21,094 nt of DNA, taken from positions 1-21,094 of the forward strand of contig JAZFYD010000201.1 in assembly GCA_036443405.1 (NCBI GenBank), given 5' to 3'. Under the pieces are notes generated by a model that saw nothing but the letters and a program-made list of their open reading frames with translations, did no database searches and was not told the origin of the DNA. The position numbers were made by a program, and so were the translations under genes. Positions 14,163 to 21,094 of this stretch are shown here, piece after piece; the first letter of the stretch is position 1, and every line of letters begins with the position of its first letter. The stretch comes from JAZFYD01 sp036443405 (GTDB lineage: Bacteria > Planctomycetota > PLA2).

Positions 14163-15877
14163 TGAACTGCGAGAAAGTGCGCGAGTGGCTCCTGCGCGAC
14201 CTGAACGGGGTCGCCGAGCCGTCGGCGGAGGTCGCGGCGCATCTCGAACGATGCAGCGAGTGCGCGGCGGAGGCCGGCCGCATGAAGGGGCTTGCCGAGG
14301 CAGCACGCGCCGCGTTGCCCGAGGCCGACGTGCCCGTGGGTTTCACCGAGCGTGTTCTGGACGCCGTTTCGCCGGCCACGGGCCAGCGCGCCCTGCTCGA
14401 CGCCGCGCGCCCGCGCGCCATGCGTTGGGCGGTCGCGGCTTCGATCCTCGTCGCGCTGTCGTCTGCGTACTGGTTGGGCGGCCAATCGGCACGCGATGCC
14501 GGCGACCCGCACGTGTTGCAACCGGATGGCCGCTGGGAGGAGACATCGTCGATTCCCGCGGGCGCGCTGCTCGGCGTCGCACCGGGCCGCACCGTGACGT
14601 TCGGCGCGATCGAAGCGAAGGCGCTGCGCTTGTCCGTTTTCAGGAACAGCCAACCCCCCGAACTGCTGGCGGGCGAAATCGTCGTCCGTTCGCCGACGCC
14701 GGGTGAATTGCTTACTCCTTTCGGCGCGCTTCGCTGGAACGGCCGCAGCGAGTGTGTCGCCACACTGACCCCGAAGGAAACCAAAGATATGCTCACGTTT
14801 GACACGCTTAGAAAATCCGTGCCCGCCGCCATGATGGTCACCGTCTTGAGCGGCAGCGCGCAACTGGCCTATGCCGATGGCGGCACCCCGGCGGAAGGCA
14901 AACCCGGACAGCCGATCCGCGCCGGCGTCATCATCAAGTCCGAACCGAAACTCACGATGCGCTACGACGACGCCGACCTCGCCGAGGTGCTCCAGTCGGT
15001 GGCCGACTCCGCGCAGCGCAAGCTCATCTTCCGAACCAAGTTCAACAGTCGCATCAACGTGGCGCTGACCGCGGTTCGCTGGGAGGGGGCGCTGAACCTG
15101 CTCACGGAGCCGAACGAGCTCACGTGGTCGCTGGATAGCAACGGGGCCATCGTGATCAGCCGCGCGAGGGCGGCCAAGGCCGACCAGATGCTGATCGACG
15201 CGCAAAACAGCAAGACGGCGCTCGAGGTGCTGCGCCTGTTCTACGGAAGGGCGGGCAACGTTTTACTGCAACACGACGGCCAGAAAAGAGATGCGTTTCA
15301 GGCGGTGCAGGCGAAGTTCGATGCCGAGATCGACCGCGCGAACCAGGAGAAGGTGCACCTGCGGCACAAGTACCTGGAGGCAATGCAGCAGCTGAAGGAG
15401 GCGGAGAAGACCCTGAACGCCGGCCAGCGCGGCAACGGCACGGCCATGCTCAAAGCGCGTATCGCGGAGCAGCACGCGGAGATCACAGCCTTCGAGGCCC
15501 TTGCCGCGGATACGAAAATGGCTTTGGAGAGGGCCAAACGGGACATCGATGTGCTGCGCATGGCCGGCGTGCAGGACGAGTGGACGATCGTACTGAGCAC
15601 CGTTCAGACCCAGCTGGCGTCGATCACGAAAGGGGCGAAGACCGCGTACGGGCGCGGCGACAACCAAGAGGGCGTGCGCCTCGAGAAGGAGGCGTCGATG
15701 CTGCAGCGCGCGGCGAAGGCGATGTACGAAGCGCGGGATGCCGAGAAGATGGTGACCCAGATGGCCCGTTCGCGGCGCTTCGGGGAGATTCGCCGGGCGG
15801 CCGAGGCGGCCGATGATCTGCACGCGAAGGCCGAGGCGTATTTCAAGGACCTGGAACGGTCGCAGCGCCGCAAGTAG
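14159..15877 (+). CDS. Membrane anti-sigma factor fused to FecR-like, STN-like and coiled-coil parts
   Basis: A 572-residue protein. The N-terminus is a zinc-binding anti-sigma domain: C4, then H28-x3-C32-x2-C35 (HLERCSEC). One transmembrane helix follows (about 86-105, AVAASILVALSSAYWLG). Outside the membrane comes a FecR-like stretch (about 120-255; ELLAGEIVVRSP, LLTPFGALRW, VTVLSGSAQL). Next is an STN/secretin-N-like fold (about 262-335; DDADLAEVLQSVAD, INVALTAVRWEGALNLL, GAIVIS), and last a charged, helical, probably coiled-coil tail (about 340-572). Starts at 14159 and 14162 (Met-Met) are both served by GGAGGTGA at 14147-14154, and the former overlaps the sigma stop. It should hold the sigma factor at the membrane until a signal releases it. 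An internal in-frame ATG at 14789 precedes a signal-peptide-like stretch, but I read that part as the end of the FecR-like domain. Confidence 0.8.
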   Translation: MMNCEKVREWLLRDLNGVAEPSAEVAAHLERCSECAAEAGRMKGLAEAARAALPEADVPVGFTERVLDAVSPATGQRALLDAARPRAMRWAVAASILVALSSAYWLGGQSARDAGDPHVLQPDGRWEETSSIPAGALLGVAPGRTVTFGAIEAKALRLSVFRNSQPPELLAGEIVVRSPTPGELLTPFGALRWNGRSECVATLTPKETKDMLTFDTLRKSVPAAMMVTVLSGSAQLAYADGGTPAEGKPGQPIRAGVIIKSEPKLTMRYDDADLAEVLQSVADSAQRKLIFRTKFNSRINVALTAVRWEGALNLLTEPNELTWSLDSNGAIVISRARAAKADQMLIDAQNSKTALEVLRLFYGRAGNVLLQHDGQKRDAFQAVQAKFDAEIDRANQEKVHLRHKYLEAMQQLKEAEKTLNAGQRGNGTAMLKARIAEQHAEITAFEALAADTKMALERAKRDIDVLRMAGVQDEWTIVLSTVQTQLASITKGAKTAYGRGDNQEGVRLEKEASMLQRAAKAMYEARDAEKMVTQMARSRRFGEIRRAAEAADDLHAKAEAYFKDLERSQRRK

Positions 15878-15904
15878 GCGCCGAGATCGAATCCGGATCG
15901 CGGT

Positions 15905-15946
15905 GCGGGCGGGCCTCCCCGAGTTTCTCTTGGGGGGCACGCCCGC
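15905..15946 (+). terminator. GC-rich hairpin after the anti-sigma gene
   Basis: GCGGGCGGGCCTCCCC (15905-15920) pairs with GGGGGGCACGCCCGC (15932-15946) with one bulge and one mismatch, around an 11-base loop. The run of Ts is missing. It lies 27 bases after the anti-sigma stop codon and probably ends or attenuates that transcript. Confidence 0.5.
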
Positions 15947-15989
15947 GCCAAACTTGCGCGTTGACCCGTCCGGGCGGCAAACTACGCGG

Positions 15990-16763
15990 ATGAAATCGCT
16001 GCCCGCGCCCGGAATCGAAGACCCGGTTTCGCTGAGCGCCATCAACGAAACCCACATCGCGTTCCTCGATCGCGGCGGCGACCGGCTGGTGGTGTTTGCC
16101 GGAGAGGAGCTGACGGTCCTCGCCGAGGGGCTCGACGGGGTGCGCTGCGCGGCGCGGGCCAGCGCATTGGTGGTGCTCGATCGTTCCGGCGGACTGCCGA
16201 GCTTCGAGTTGTCGCGCGGCGCGCTGGGTGCGCTGGACGTCCGCGCGGGCGCCAACGCCATCGTGTTCGGTCGCGGCGGCAGCCTGATCGTCGGTTTTGG
16301 CGAGGACGCGCGGCGCGAGCACGGCGATCTCATCGAGCGCATCGGTGCGTCGCCGGCGTCCGCGAGTCCGGAGGGCGTCGACGGAGCGACAGCCCTCGCC
16401 GCGGAGTCCGGCGGCGTGTGGGTGGGGGGCGCACGCCCGGAGCCGCGGATGGTCCTGCTGCGCCCGTCCCCGGCCGGTTACGACGAGCGCATGCGCTTTC
16501 ATCTGCCTGCGCCGCCGATCGCGGCGGAGATCGGTCCCGACGGTGCGCTCTACGTTCTGTTGGAGCCCGGCGACAAAGTGCTGCGCTTTTTTGCCGAGGG
16601 CGACCAGGCCGTGCACGATCTCGCGGACCCCCCGCTGCGCGACCTCGCCCGCGCCGGCAACCGATTGCTCGGCTGCGGCCCCTCGGGATTGTTCGACCTG
16701 ACGGACCTCGCCGCCGAACCGAAGCACACGGCACCGCCCGAACTCCCCCCGTGTGACGGTTAG
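15990..16763 (+). CDS. Beta-propeller-like protein, unknown function
   Basis: A 257-residue protein rich in short repeated strand motifs such as HIAFLDRGGDRLVVFAG, ANAIVFGRGGSLIVGFG, GGVWVGGARP and GALYVLLEPGDKVLRFF. These recall the four-strand blades of NHL/SMP-30-like propellers, which bind ligands or partners. No signal peptide, membrane segment or catalytic motif is visible. The ATG at 15990 is taken as start because the propeller-like pattern begins there; the open frame before it runs back through the hairpin and the anti-sigma gene. It ends directly before the next ATG (zero spacing), forming a three-gene unit with the membrane and HEAT-repeat proteins. Family not recognised with certainty. 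Confidence 0.6.
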   Translation: MKSLPAPGIEDPVSLSAINETHIAFLDRGGDRLVVFAGEELTVLAEGLDGVRCAARASALVVLDRSGGLPSFELSRGALGALDVRAGANAIVFGRGGSLIVGFGEDARREHGDLIERIGASPASASPEGVDGATALAAESGGVWVGGARPEPRMVLLRPSPAGYDERMRFHLPAPPIAAEIGPDGALYVLLEPGDKVLRFFAEGDQAVHDLADPPLRDLARAGNRLLGCGPSGLFDLTDLAAEPKHTAPPELPPCDG

Positions 16764-17219
16764 ATGCGCGCACCGTTTGATCTTCTCTATCTCGTGGCCA
16801 CCGGTGTTTGGGCGGGTGCGCTCGCCTATCTGACGATCGCCGTCCCGATTCTCGGGAAACGCCTCGGGCGCCGCCCGGCTTGGCAAGCGACCCGCGCGCT
16901 GCTCGCGCTTTCCGATCTGTTCGGGACCTGGGCCGGCACGATCGCGGTTGGTTGCCTCTGGCTCGGCCGCCAACACGGATTCCGCGCACCGTGGGCGGTC
17001 TGCCTGGGCACCCTCGCGCTGATGATCACGCTCGCGCTCTATCACCGTGCCGTCCTGATCCCGTCGCTCGACGCCGCCTTCAAACGCCTTGGTGCCGGTG
17101 ACGAGGACCCGAAATGGGGCCGCGACTGGCGCTTTCTGTGGAGGATGTCCCAAGGGCTGCGCTACTCGATTCTGCTCGGTTCCATCCTCTGCTTCGTCCT
17201 TGGTGTTGAGGATCTATGA
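16764..17219 (+). CDS. Four-helix membrane protein, DUF4149-like
   Basis: A 151-residue integral membrane protein with helices at about 5-28, 46-68, 74-95 and 130-147. LVATGVWAGALAYLTIAVPIL resembles the first helix of DUF4149 proteins (W-x-G then a Pro near the membrane edge), and the length fits that family, whose function is unknown. The long hydrophilic loop between helices 3 and 4 (RLGAGDEDPKWGRDWRF) is Trp- and charge-rich. It begins right after the stop of the propeller-like gene and overlaps the HEAT-repeat gene by ATGA, so the three are probably translated together. The family assignment is tentative. Confidence 0.65.
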   Translation: MRAPFDLLYLVATGVWAGALAYLTIAVPILGKRLGRRPAWQATRALLALSDLFGTWAGTIAVGCLWLGRQHGFRAPWAVCLGTLALMITLALYHRAVLIPSLDAAFKRLGAGDEDPKWGRDWRFLWRMSQGLRYSILLGSILCFVLGVEDL

Positions 17220-19210
17220 TCAAGCCCCTCATGCGACTCGCTGTCCTGCCCGCTTGCCTCCTGATTTTTCTCGCGCTGCCCTCGATCGCCGACGACGACG
17301 GCTTTTTCGGCAAGACCAAGGAAGCCAAGAACTACCGCGAGTTGAAGGACCCGCTCACGGGCGAGACCTTCCGCCAACCGCTCGACCGCACCACCGAGGT
17401 CGTCTGGACGGACCGGTTCCGGCGGCCCGTGTCCATCGGCGAGCACCCGCGTCTCTACAACGTGTGGGTCTCCCCGCACACGGGGTTCGCTACGCTGCCT
17501 GATCCGGGTCTCTGGAAACAGATCGCCGAGAAGTCGGACGCCGGCGCGAAGGACAAGATCAAGAACGAGTTGAAGAAGTACCCGCGCCGGTACCGCCACG
17601 TCGCCGCCGTGCCCGCGCTGCACCGCTACGAGTTGGCGATCCTGACGTATCGCGCGATGAATCGCCTCGGCGAGGAACGCGCGGTCCACCTCTACATGCG
17701 CGCCGCGTGGTGCGCCATGGACGAAGGCAACGAAAAGGCCGCGTCGAAGTACCGCAAACTCCTCCTGCCGATCCTGAAAAGGCGCGCCGAAAACGAGAGC
17801 CTTGCGACCGAGCAGTTGGTGCGCAGCGGCTACATGGCCGCCGAAGCCTCGCGCCTCGAAGGCGACCTGGCCACGGCCGAGAAGCTCTTCCGGCAGGCCG
17901 ATTCGCGCATCCGGCGCTACAAGGTCGCCCGTGAGCTGCGCATCCCCTCGCGCCTCGCCGTCGCGGAGCTCGACTGGAAAGACAAGACAGTCGACGAGCT
18001 GAACGCGATCATCGAGGGTCCGGACGAATACGACTGCCACGTTGCGCGATTGCTGCTGGTAGACCGCGGCGCCGGCGAACCGCTGCGCAAGATCCTCAAG
18101 AAGCACAAGAAGCACCTCGAGCTCCGAAAGGACATTGTGCGCCGCGCGATGGAGAAGCCGCATGCCGGCCTGATCCCGGCGTTGAAGGCCGCGCTGCTCG
18201 ACGACGAGTACTTCATCGCTGCGTCCGCCGCGCAAGCGATGGGGCGCATCGACAGCGACGAGGCGGTGAAGACCCTCATCGAGGCCCTCGCCGACGAGGA
18301 CGAAGAGCGCCTCGTGCTCGGGCTGGCCGAGTCCACTCGCCCGATGGCGACCAAGGAGTTGGCCCGCCTGGCCGAAAAAGGCAGCGGGTTCGGCGGTCGT
18401 CCGGCCGCCGCCAAGGCGTTGCTCGACCGTCCCGGCGCGGAGGTCGGGGAAGCGCTTGTCCGTCACGTCGCCGTCGCGGAGTCCTACAACCTCTCCAGCG
18501 CGCTCCTGATTGCGACCAAGGCAGGCCCGGCGGTTTTCCCCGCGCTCCGCGCCGCGATCAAGAGCGAGACGGACAACAAGCGCCTCGCCAACCTGCTCGC
18601 CCTCGCGGGCCAGGTCACGGACGCCGAGAGCGCAGCGGCGGCGGCCGCCCACCTCGGTCACAGCGACTCGAACGTCGCGCTTCATGCGGCGATGGCCTGC
18701 GCGCAAAAGGGCCAGGGCGTGTCGAAGATCGCGCCTGCGCTTCAAACCGCCACAGGCCCCGACCGCGCCCGCCTGCTCACCGCCGCGGGATGGCTTCGCG
18801 ACGTCAAGGCGCTCAAGGCCGCGTGCACGCCCCAGGCCCGTTCCGAAAACTACCCCGCGTATCTCGCCGCGCTGAAGGCCGCCGGCCGGACGAAGAGCAG
18901 CGCGCTCAAGGAGATCCTCATCGAGGCGCTTTCGGACAACGACCCCCTCGTGATCGCGCACGCCGCCCACGGGCTGGTGCGCATGGGCCAGAAGAGCAAG
19001 GTCACGCCGCTGCTCAAGACCGCGCCGTACACGGTGGTCTCCGCCATCGCGCGCGCTGCGGCGGAATCGGGCGACAAGTCCATGGCGAAGGCGCTGGAAG
19101 CGGCGCTCAAAGCCGACGACGGCGTGTGGCTCGGATCGCTCCCCGGGCGGGGCGGGCCCTACGATCTACCGGCCCGCGAGCTCGCGAACGCGCTTGCCGT
19201 GCTGCGGTAG
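17216..19210 (+). CDS. Exported HEAT-repeat protein with cysteine-less DUF2225-like N-terminal part
   Basis: A 664-residue protein with a signal peptide (about 1-25, ending PSIA). Residues about 40-200 follow the plan of DUF2225: YRELKDPLTGETF, a spacer, HPRLYNVWVSPHTGFA, then a TPR-like helical segment (AVHLYMRAAWCAMDEG). In DUF2225 the first two blocks carry CPxC and CPxCG zinc ligands; here they are DPLTG and SPHTG. From about 300 to the end, two-helix repeats of the HEAT/Armadillo kind dominate (LIPALKAALLDDEYFIAASA, DEAVKTLIEALADEDEERLV, ALKEILIEALSDNDPLVIAH), suited to protein binding. The likely place is the periplasm, as a scaffold. The start at 17216 overlaps the preceding gene (ATGA). 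The DUF2225 likeness is by eye. Confidence 0.75.
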   Translation: MIKPLMRLAVLPACLLIFLALPSIADDDGFFGKTKEAKNYRELKDPLTGETFRQPLDRTTEVVWTDRFRRPVSIGEHPRLYNVWVSPHTGFATLPDPGLWKQIAEKSDAGAKDKIKNELKKYPRRYRHVAAVPALHRYELAILTYRAMNRLGEERAVHLYMRAAWCAMDEGNEKAASKYRKLLLPILKRRAENESLATEQLVRSGYMAAEASRLEGDLATAEKLFRQADSRIRRYKVARELRIPSRLAVAELDWKDKTVDELNAIIEGPDEYDCHVARLLLVDRGAGEPLRKILKKHKKHLELRKDIVRRAMEKPHAGLIPALKAALLDDEYFIAASAAQAMGRIDSDEAVKTLIEALADEDEERLVLGLAESTRPMATKELARLAEKGSGFGGRPAAAKALLDRPGAEVGEALVRHVAVAESYNLSSALLIATKAGPAVFPALRAAIKSETDNKRLANLLALAGQVTDAESAAAAAAHLGHSDSNVALHAAMACAQKGQGVSKIAPALQTATGPDRARLLTAAGWLRDVKALKAACTPQARSENYPAYLAALKAAGRTKSSALKEILIEALSDNDPLVIAHAAHGLVRMGQKSKVTPLLKTAPYTVVSAIARAAAESGDKSMAKALEAALKADDGVWLGSLPGRGGPYDLPARELANALAVLR

Positions 19211-19212
19211 CT

Positions 19213-19287
19213 CTGGCCCAACCCCCGACGGCGTTGGCGCGGCGGTGTTTCTGGCCCCACGCCTGACGGCGTTGGCGCGGCGGTAAG
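19213..19287. repeat. Two 38-bp units of the dispersed palindromic repeat
   Basis: CTGGCCCAACCCCCGACGGC (19213-19232) and CTGGCCCCACGCCTGACGGC (19251-19270) each continue with GTTGGCGCGGCGGT, giving a period of 38 bases. The reverse complement of the 1401-1460 units (TGGCCCAACGGCTGACGCCG) is clearly the same family. They lie directly after the HEAT-repeat gene's stop. Confidence 0.75.
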
Positions 19288-19313
19288 CCACCGGGGCCGC
19301 CTCACCCGGGCTT
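19285..19313 (+). terminator. Possible terminator before the crotonase genes
   Basis: AAGCC-(AC)-CGGG (19285-19295) pairs with CCCGGGCTT (19305-19313) with a two-base bulge, followed by GGGTCTTT. It would separate the HEAT-repeat unit from the crotonase pair. Confidence 0.35.
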
Positions 19314-19338
19314 GGGTCTTTGGCCGCCCTGATACGAT
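19312..19338 (+). promoter_or_regulatory. Possible extended -10 promoter of the crotonase pair
   Basis: TGATACGAT (19330-19338) resembles an extended -10 box (TG-N-TACGAT), with TTGGGT 15 bases before the hexamer as a weak, slightly close -35. A good ribosome site, GAGGAG at 19366-19371, lies 8 bases before the ATG at 19380. Confidence 0.3.
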
Positions 19339-19379
19339 TCTCCGTTCCCACCTAAGACCCCTCTTGAGGAGAACGGACC

Positions 19380-20174
19380 ATGGGCGAATTGGTCAAATAC
19401 CAAGCAAAAGACGGCGTGGCGACGCTCACGCTCGACGACCCGCCGGCGAACACCTACACCTACGAGATGAACCGCGATCTGGATGAGGCGATCCTCACCG
19501 CGCGGTTCGACGATGCCGTTTCCGTCATCGTCATCCGCGGCGCGGGCGATCGCTTTTTCTGCGCGGGCGCCAACATCCAGATGCTGGCAAGCGTCACCCC
19601 CCGCTTCAAATACATGTTCTGCCTGCACGCAAACGAGACGCTCAGCCGTCTCGAGCAGACGCCGAAGCTCGTGATCGCGGCCCTGAACGGCCATACGGTC
19701 GGCGGCGGCCTCGAGATCGCGATGGCGGCGGACATGCGCATCGCGCGCAAGGGCGCCGGTAAGGTCGGCCTCCCCGAGGTGCACCTCGGCGTGCTCCCGG
19801 GCACCGGCGGCACCCAGCGCCTCAGTCGCCTCGTCGGCAAGACGAAGGCCATCGAGATGATGATTCAGGGCGACAACATGGACTTCGAGGCGGCGGCCGA
19901 GCTCGGCATCGTCAACCAGGTCATCGAAGCCGAGAGCGACGAAGACTTCATGGCGAAGGTCTACGACTACGCCAAGAAGTTCTGCCCGCCGAACAAGGCG
20001 TCGATGGCGGTCGGCTGCATCAAGCGCGCGGTCCAGTCGGGCTGGGAGCTTCCGCTGGAGTCCGGCCTGGCGCTCGAGCGCGAGCTGCAGGCGAAACTCT
20101 TCTCGTCCGAGGACGCGAAGATCGGCCTCAGCGCGTACGTCAAAAAGGAAAAGCCCGAGTTCACCGGCGGCTAG
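19380..20174 (+). CDS. Enoyl-CoA hydratase/isomerase (crotonase family)
   Basis: A 264-residue crotonase-fold enzyme. It has the oxyanion-hole segment FCAGANIQML (60-69), the GHTVGGGLEIAMAADMRIA block (104-122) with E112, and GLPEVHLGVLPGTGGTQRL (130-148) with E133. Both glutamates used by true enoyl-CoA hydratases are present, so hydration of a 2-enoyl-CoA to the 3-hydroxyacyl-CoA is expected. The chain-length or ring preference cannot be read from sequence. The N-terminal NTYTYEMNRDLDEAI is slightly unusual where family members often have ...NALS...M. The start is supported by GAGGAG 8 bases upstream. It is followed after 24 bases by a second crotonase, so the two may work on successive CoA intermediates or form mixed complexes. 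Confidence 0.9.
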   Translation: MGELVKYQAKDGVATLTLDDPPANTYTYEMNRDLDEAILTARFDDAVSVIVIRGAGDRFFCAGANIQMLASVTPRFKYMFCLHANETLSRLEQTPKLVIAALNGHTVGGGLEIAMAADMRIARKGAGKVGLPEVHLGVLPGTGGTQRLSRLVGKTKAIEMMIQGDNMDFEAAAELGIVNQVIEAESDEDFMAKVYDYAKKFCPPNKASMAVGCIKRAVQSGWELPLESGLALERELQAKLFSSEDAKIGLSAYVKKEKPEFTGG

Positions 20175-20198
20175 GCCGGGCAACTCGGTTCAGACGGC

Positions 20199-20918
20199 AT
20201 GACCGTCTTGAAGACAGAAGAGGGGCGGCTGACGCGAATCACACTCGCGCGGCCGCCCCTCAATATTTTGGACATCGCGAGCCTCGAGCAGCTCGCCGAT
20301 GCCATCGAGTCGGTGGGGGACGAAACCGCCGTGATCGTGATCGACTCGGATGTCCCGCGCGCGTTCAGTGCGGGCAACGATGTCGCGGACCACAAACCGG
20401 AGCGCGCGCCTGCGATGCTGCAGGCGTTTCACCGCGCGATACGCGGTCTGCTCGAGGCCGAGGCCGTCACGGTGGCGGACGTCCGCGCGGATGCGTTCGG
20501 AGGCGGCTGTGAGATCGTCGCGGCCTGCGACCTCGCGTACGCGACGCCCGCAGCGCGATTCGGCCAACCGGAGATCGAGATCGCGTGTTTCCCGCCCGTG
20601 GCGGCCTCGCTGCTCCCGGCCCGCATCGGCCAAAAGCGCGCGGCCGATCTGGTGCTCACCGGACGGCGCATCGACGCCGAGACCGCGGCCGCTTGGGGCC
20701 TGATTTCGGGTGTCGACGAAAACGGCGCCGCCCCCGCGATCGGGGCGCTGTTGCAAAAGAGTGCTCCCGCGCTGAAGGCCGCCAAGCTCGCGCTGCGATC
20801 TTCGGATCTCGCGGCGGCCGAGCGAATCTACCTGGACCGCTTGCTCGGCCTCGACGACTACGCTGAGGGCATCCAGGCGTTCCTGGCAAAGCGCCCGTCG
20901 GAGTGGCGACATTCCTAG
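20199..20918 (+). CDS. Crotonase-family enzyme resembling cyclohexa-1,5-diene-1-carbonyl-CoA hydratase
   Basis: A 239-residue crotonase with FSAGNDVADHKPERAPAM (56-73), FGGGCEIVAACDLAYA (100-115, E105) and FGQPEIEIACFPPVAASLLP (121-140, E125). The SAG-x-DV-x-DH-x-PE segment and the QPEI...FPPVAA block are typical of the dienoyl-CoA hydratase (Dch/BadK-like) branch, which adds water to the cyclic diene made by benzoyl-CoA reductase. Related generic hydratases share these blocks, so the substrate is an inference. No benzoyl-CoA reductase, ring hydrolase or dehydrogenase gene is in the window. The start ATG at 20199 is taken because the fold begins right after it; the ribosome site is weak. It is 24 bases after the first crotonase and probably cotranscribed. 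Confidence 0.8.
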   Translation: MTVLKTEEGRLTRITLARPPLNILDIASLEQLADAIESVGDETAVIVIDSDVPRAFSAGNDVADHKPERAPAMLQAFHRAIRGLLEAEAVTVADVRADAFGGGCEIVAACDLAYATPAARFGQPEIEIACFPPVAASLLPARIGQKRAADLVLTGRRIDAETAAAWGLISGVDENGAAPAIGALLQKSAPALKAAKLALRSSDLAAAERIYLDRLLGLDDYAEGIQAFLAKRPSEWRHS

Positions 20919-20924
20919 TTCGTG

Positions 20925-20945
20925 ACAACCCCCGGTTTGGGTTGT
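20925..20945 (+). terminator. Hairpin after the second crotonase
   Basis: ACAACCC (20925-20931) pairs perfectly with GGGTTGT (20939-20945) around a 7-base loop, then TCGTC follows. It lies 6 bases after the stop codon. The stem is short and lacks a long T-run, so it is a likely but not certain terminator. Confidence 0.5.
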
Positions 20946-21056
20946 TCGTCCCGCGGGACTTCGGACGCGTTGGTTGCGCAAGGTGCCAGGTGGCGCGTCG
21001 TGCGCAGTTTCGGTTCTCCTGCGTGCGTGCTACGCGATGTTGGGAACTCGGTCACA

Positions 21057-21087
21057 CCGGAAAACGATTCGCTGGATCGTTTTCCGG
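21057..21087. terminator. Perfect 12-bp inverted repeat near window end
   Basis: CCGGAAAACGAT (21057-21068) is the exact reverse complement of ATCGTTTTCCGG (21076-21087), with loop TCGCTGG. It is symmetrical, so it could end transcripts from either side or be a regulator binding site for a gene beyond the window. The 20946-21056 stretch before it holds no supportable gene. Confidence 0.5.
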
Positions 21088-21094
21088 CTATCGC

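Overview
The window is a GC-rich (roughly two-thirds G+C by eye), gene-dense piece of bacterial chromosome. No rRNA, tRNA, transposase, phage gene or CRISPR array was seen. The gene mix suggests a Gram-negative, possibly planctomycete-like bacterium: DEG9-type serine protease, class II ribonucleotide reductase, ClpS next to a DUF2017-like protein, pseudopilin, HEAT-repeat exported protein and a sigma/anti-sigma pair with FecR and STN-like domains. That placement is an inference from gene content only.

Layout. 1-273 is the 3' end of an unknown gene, followed by a terminator. 367-1353 (minus) is queG (epoxyqueuosine reductase). Divergent from it are a small ferredoxin (1480-1719) and an NRDE/TANGO2-type protein (1721-2395). 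Next comes a two-gene cassette: a GspG-like pseudopilin with a long Gly/Asn tandem-repeat loop (2691-3359) and a membrane HAMP-GAF-HD-GYP cyclic-di-GMP phosphodiesterase (3363-5450). A 24-base element flanks the cassette in inverted orientation (2475-2498 and 5572-5595), and a short degenerate copy of the NRDE gene's 3' end lies beyond it. A tightly coupled minus-strand operon (8033 down to 5792) encodes a PfkB-type sugar kinase, ClpS, a DUF2017-like protein and a small membrane protein. Divergent from it is an adenosylcobalamin-dependent ribonucleotide reductase (8090-10234).

From 10.5 to 15.9 kb lies the most intriguing part. A DEG9-like trypsin-fold protease is followed at zero spacing by an equally long paralogue whose three catalytic residues are all replaced (a pseudoprotease). 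Two large polypyrimidine/polypurine hairpin elements of one family bracket the pair. Immediately downstream are an ECF-type sigma factor and an unusual anti-sigma protein joining zinc-binding anti-sigma, membrane segment, FecR-like, STN-like and coiled-coil parts. A protease, a dead protease and a membrane anti-sigma side by side suggest an envelope stress or signalling circuit; this is a hypothesis.

15.9-19.2 kb holds a beta-propeller-like protein, a four-helix membrane protein and an exported HEAT-repeat protein whose N-terminal part resembles DUF2225 without its zinc cysteines. 19.4-20.9 kb has two crotonase-family enzymes; the second resembles cyclohexa-1,5-diene-1-carbonyl-CoA hydratase of benzoyl-CoA breakdown. 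A small palindromic repeat family (core near CAACGGCTGACGCCGTTGG) appears at both 1.4 kb and 19.2 kb. The last 175 bases hold two hairpins and no supportable gene.
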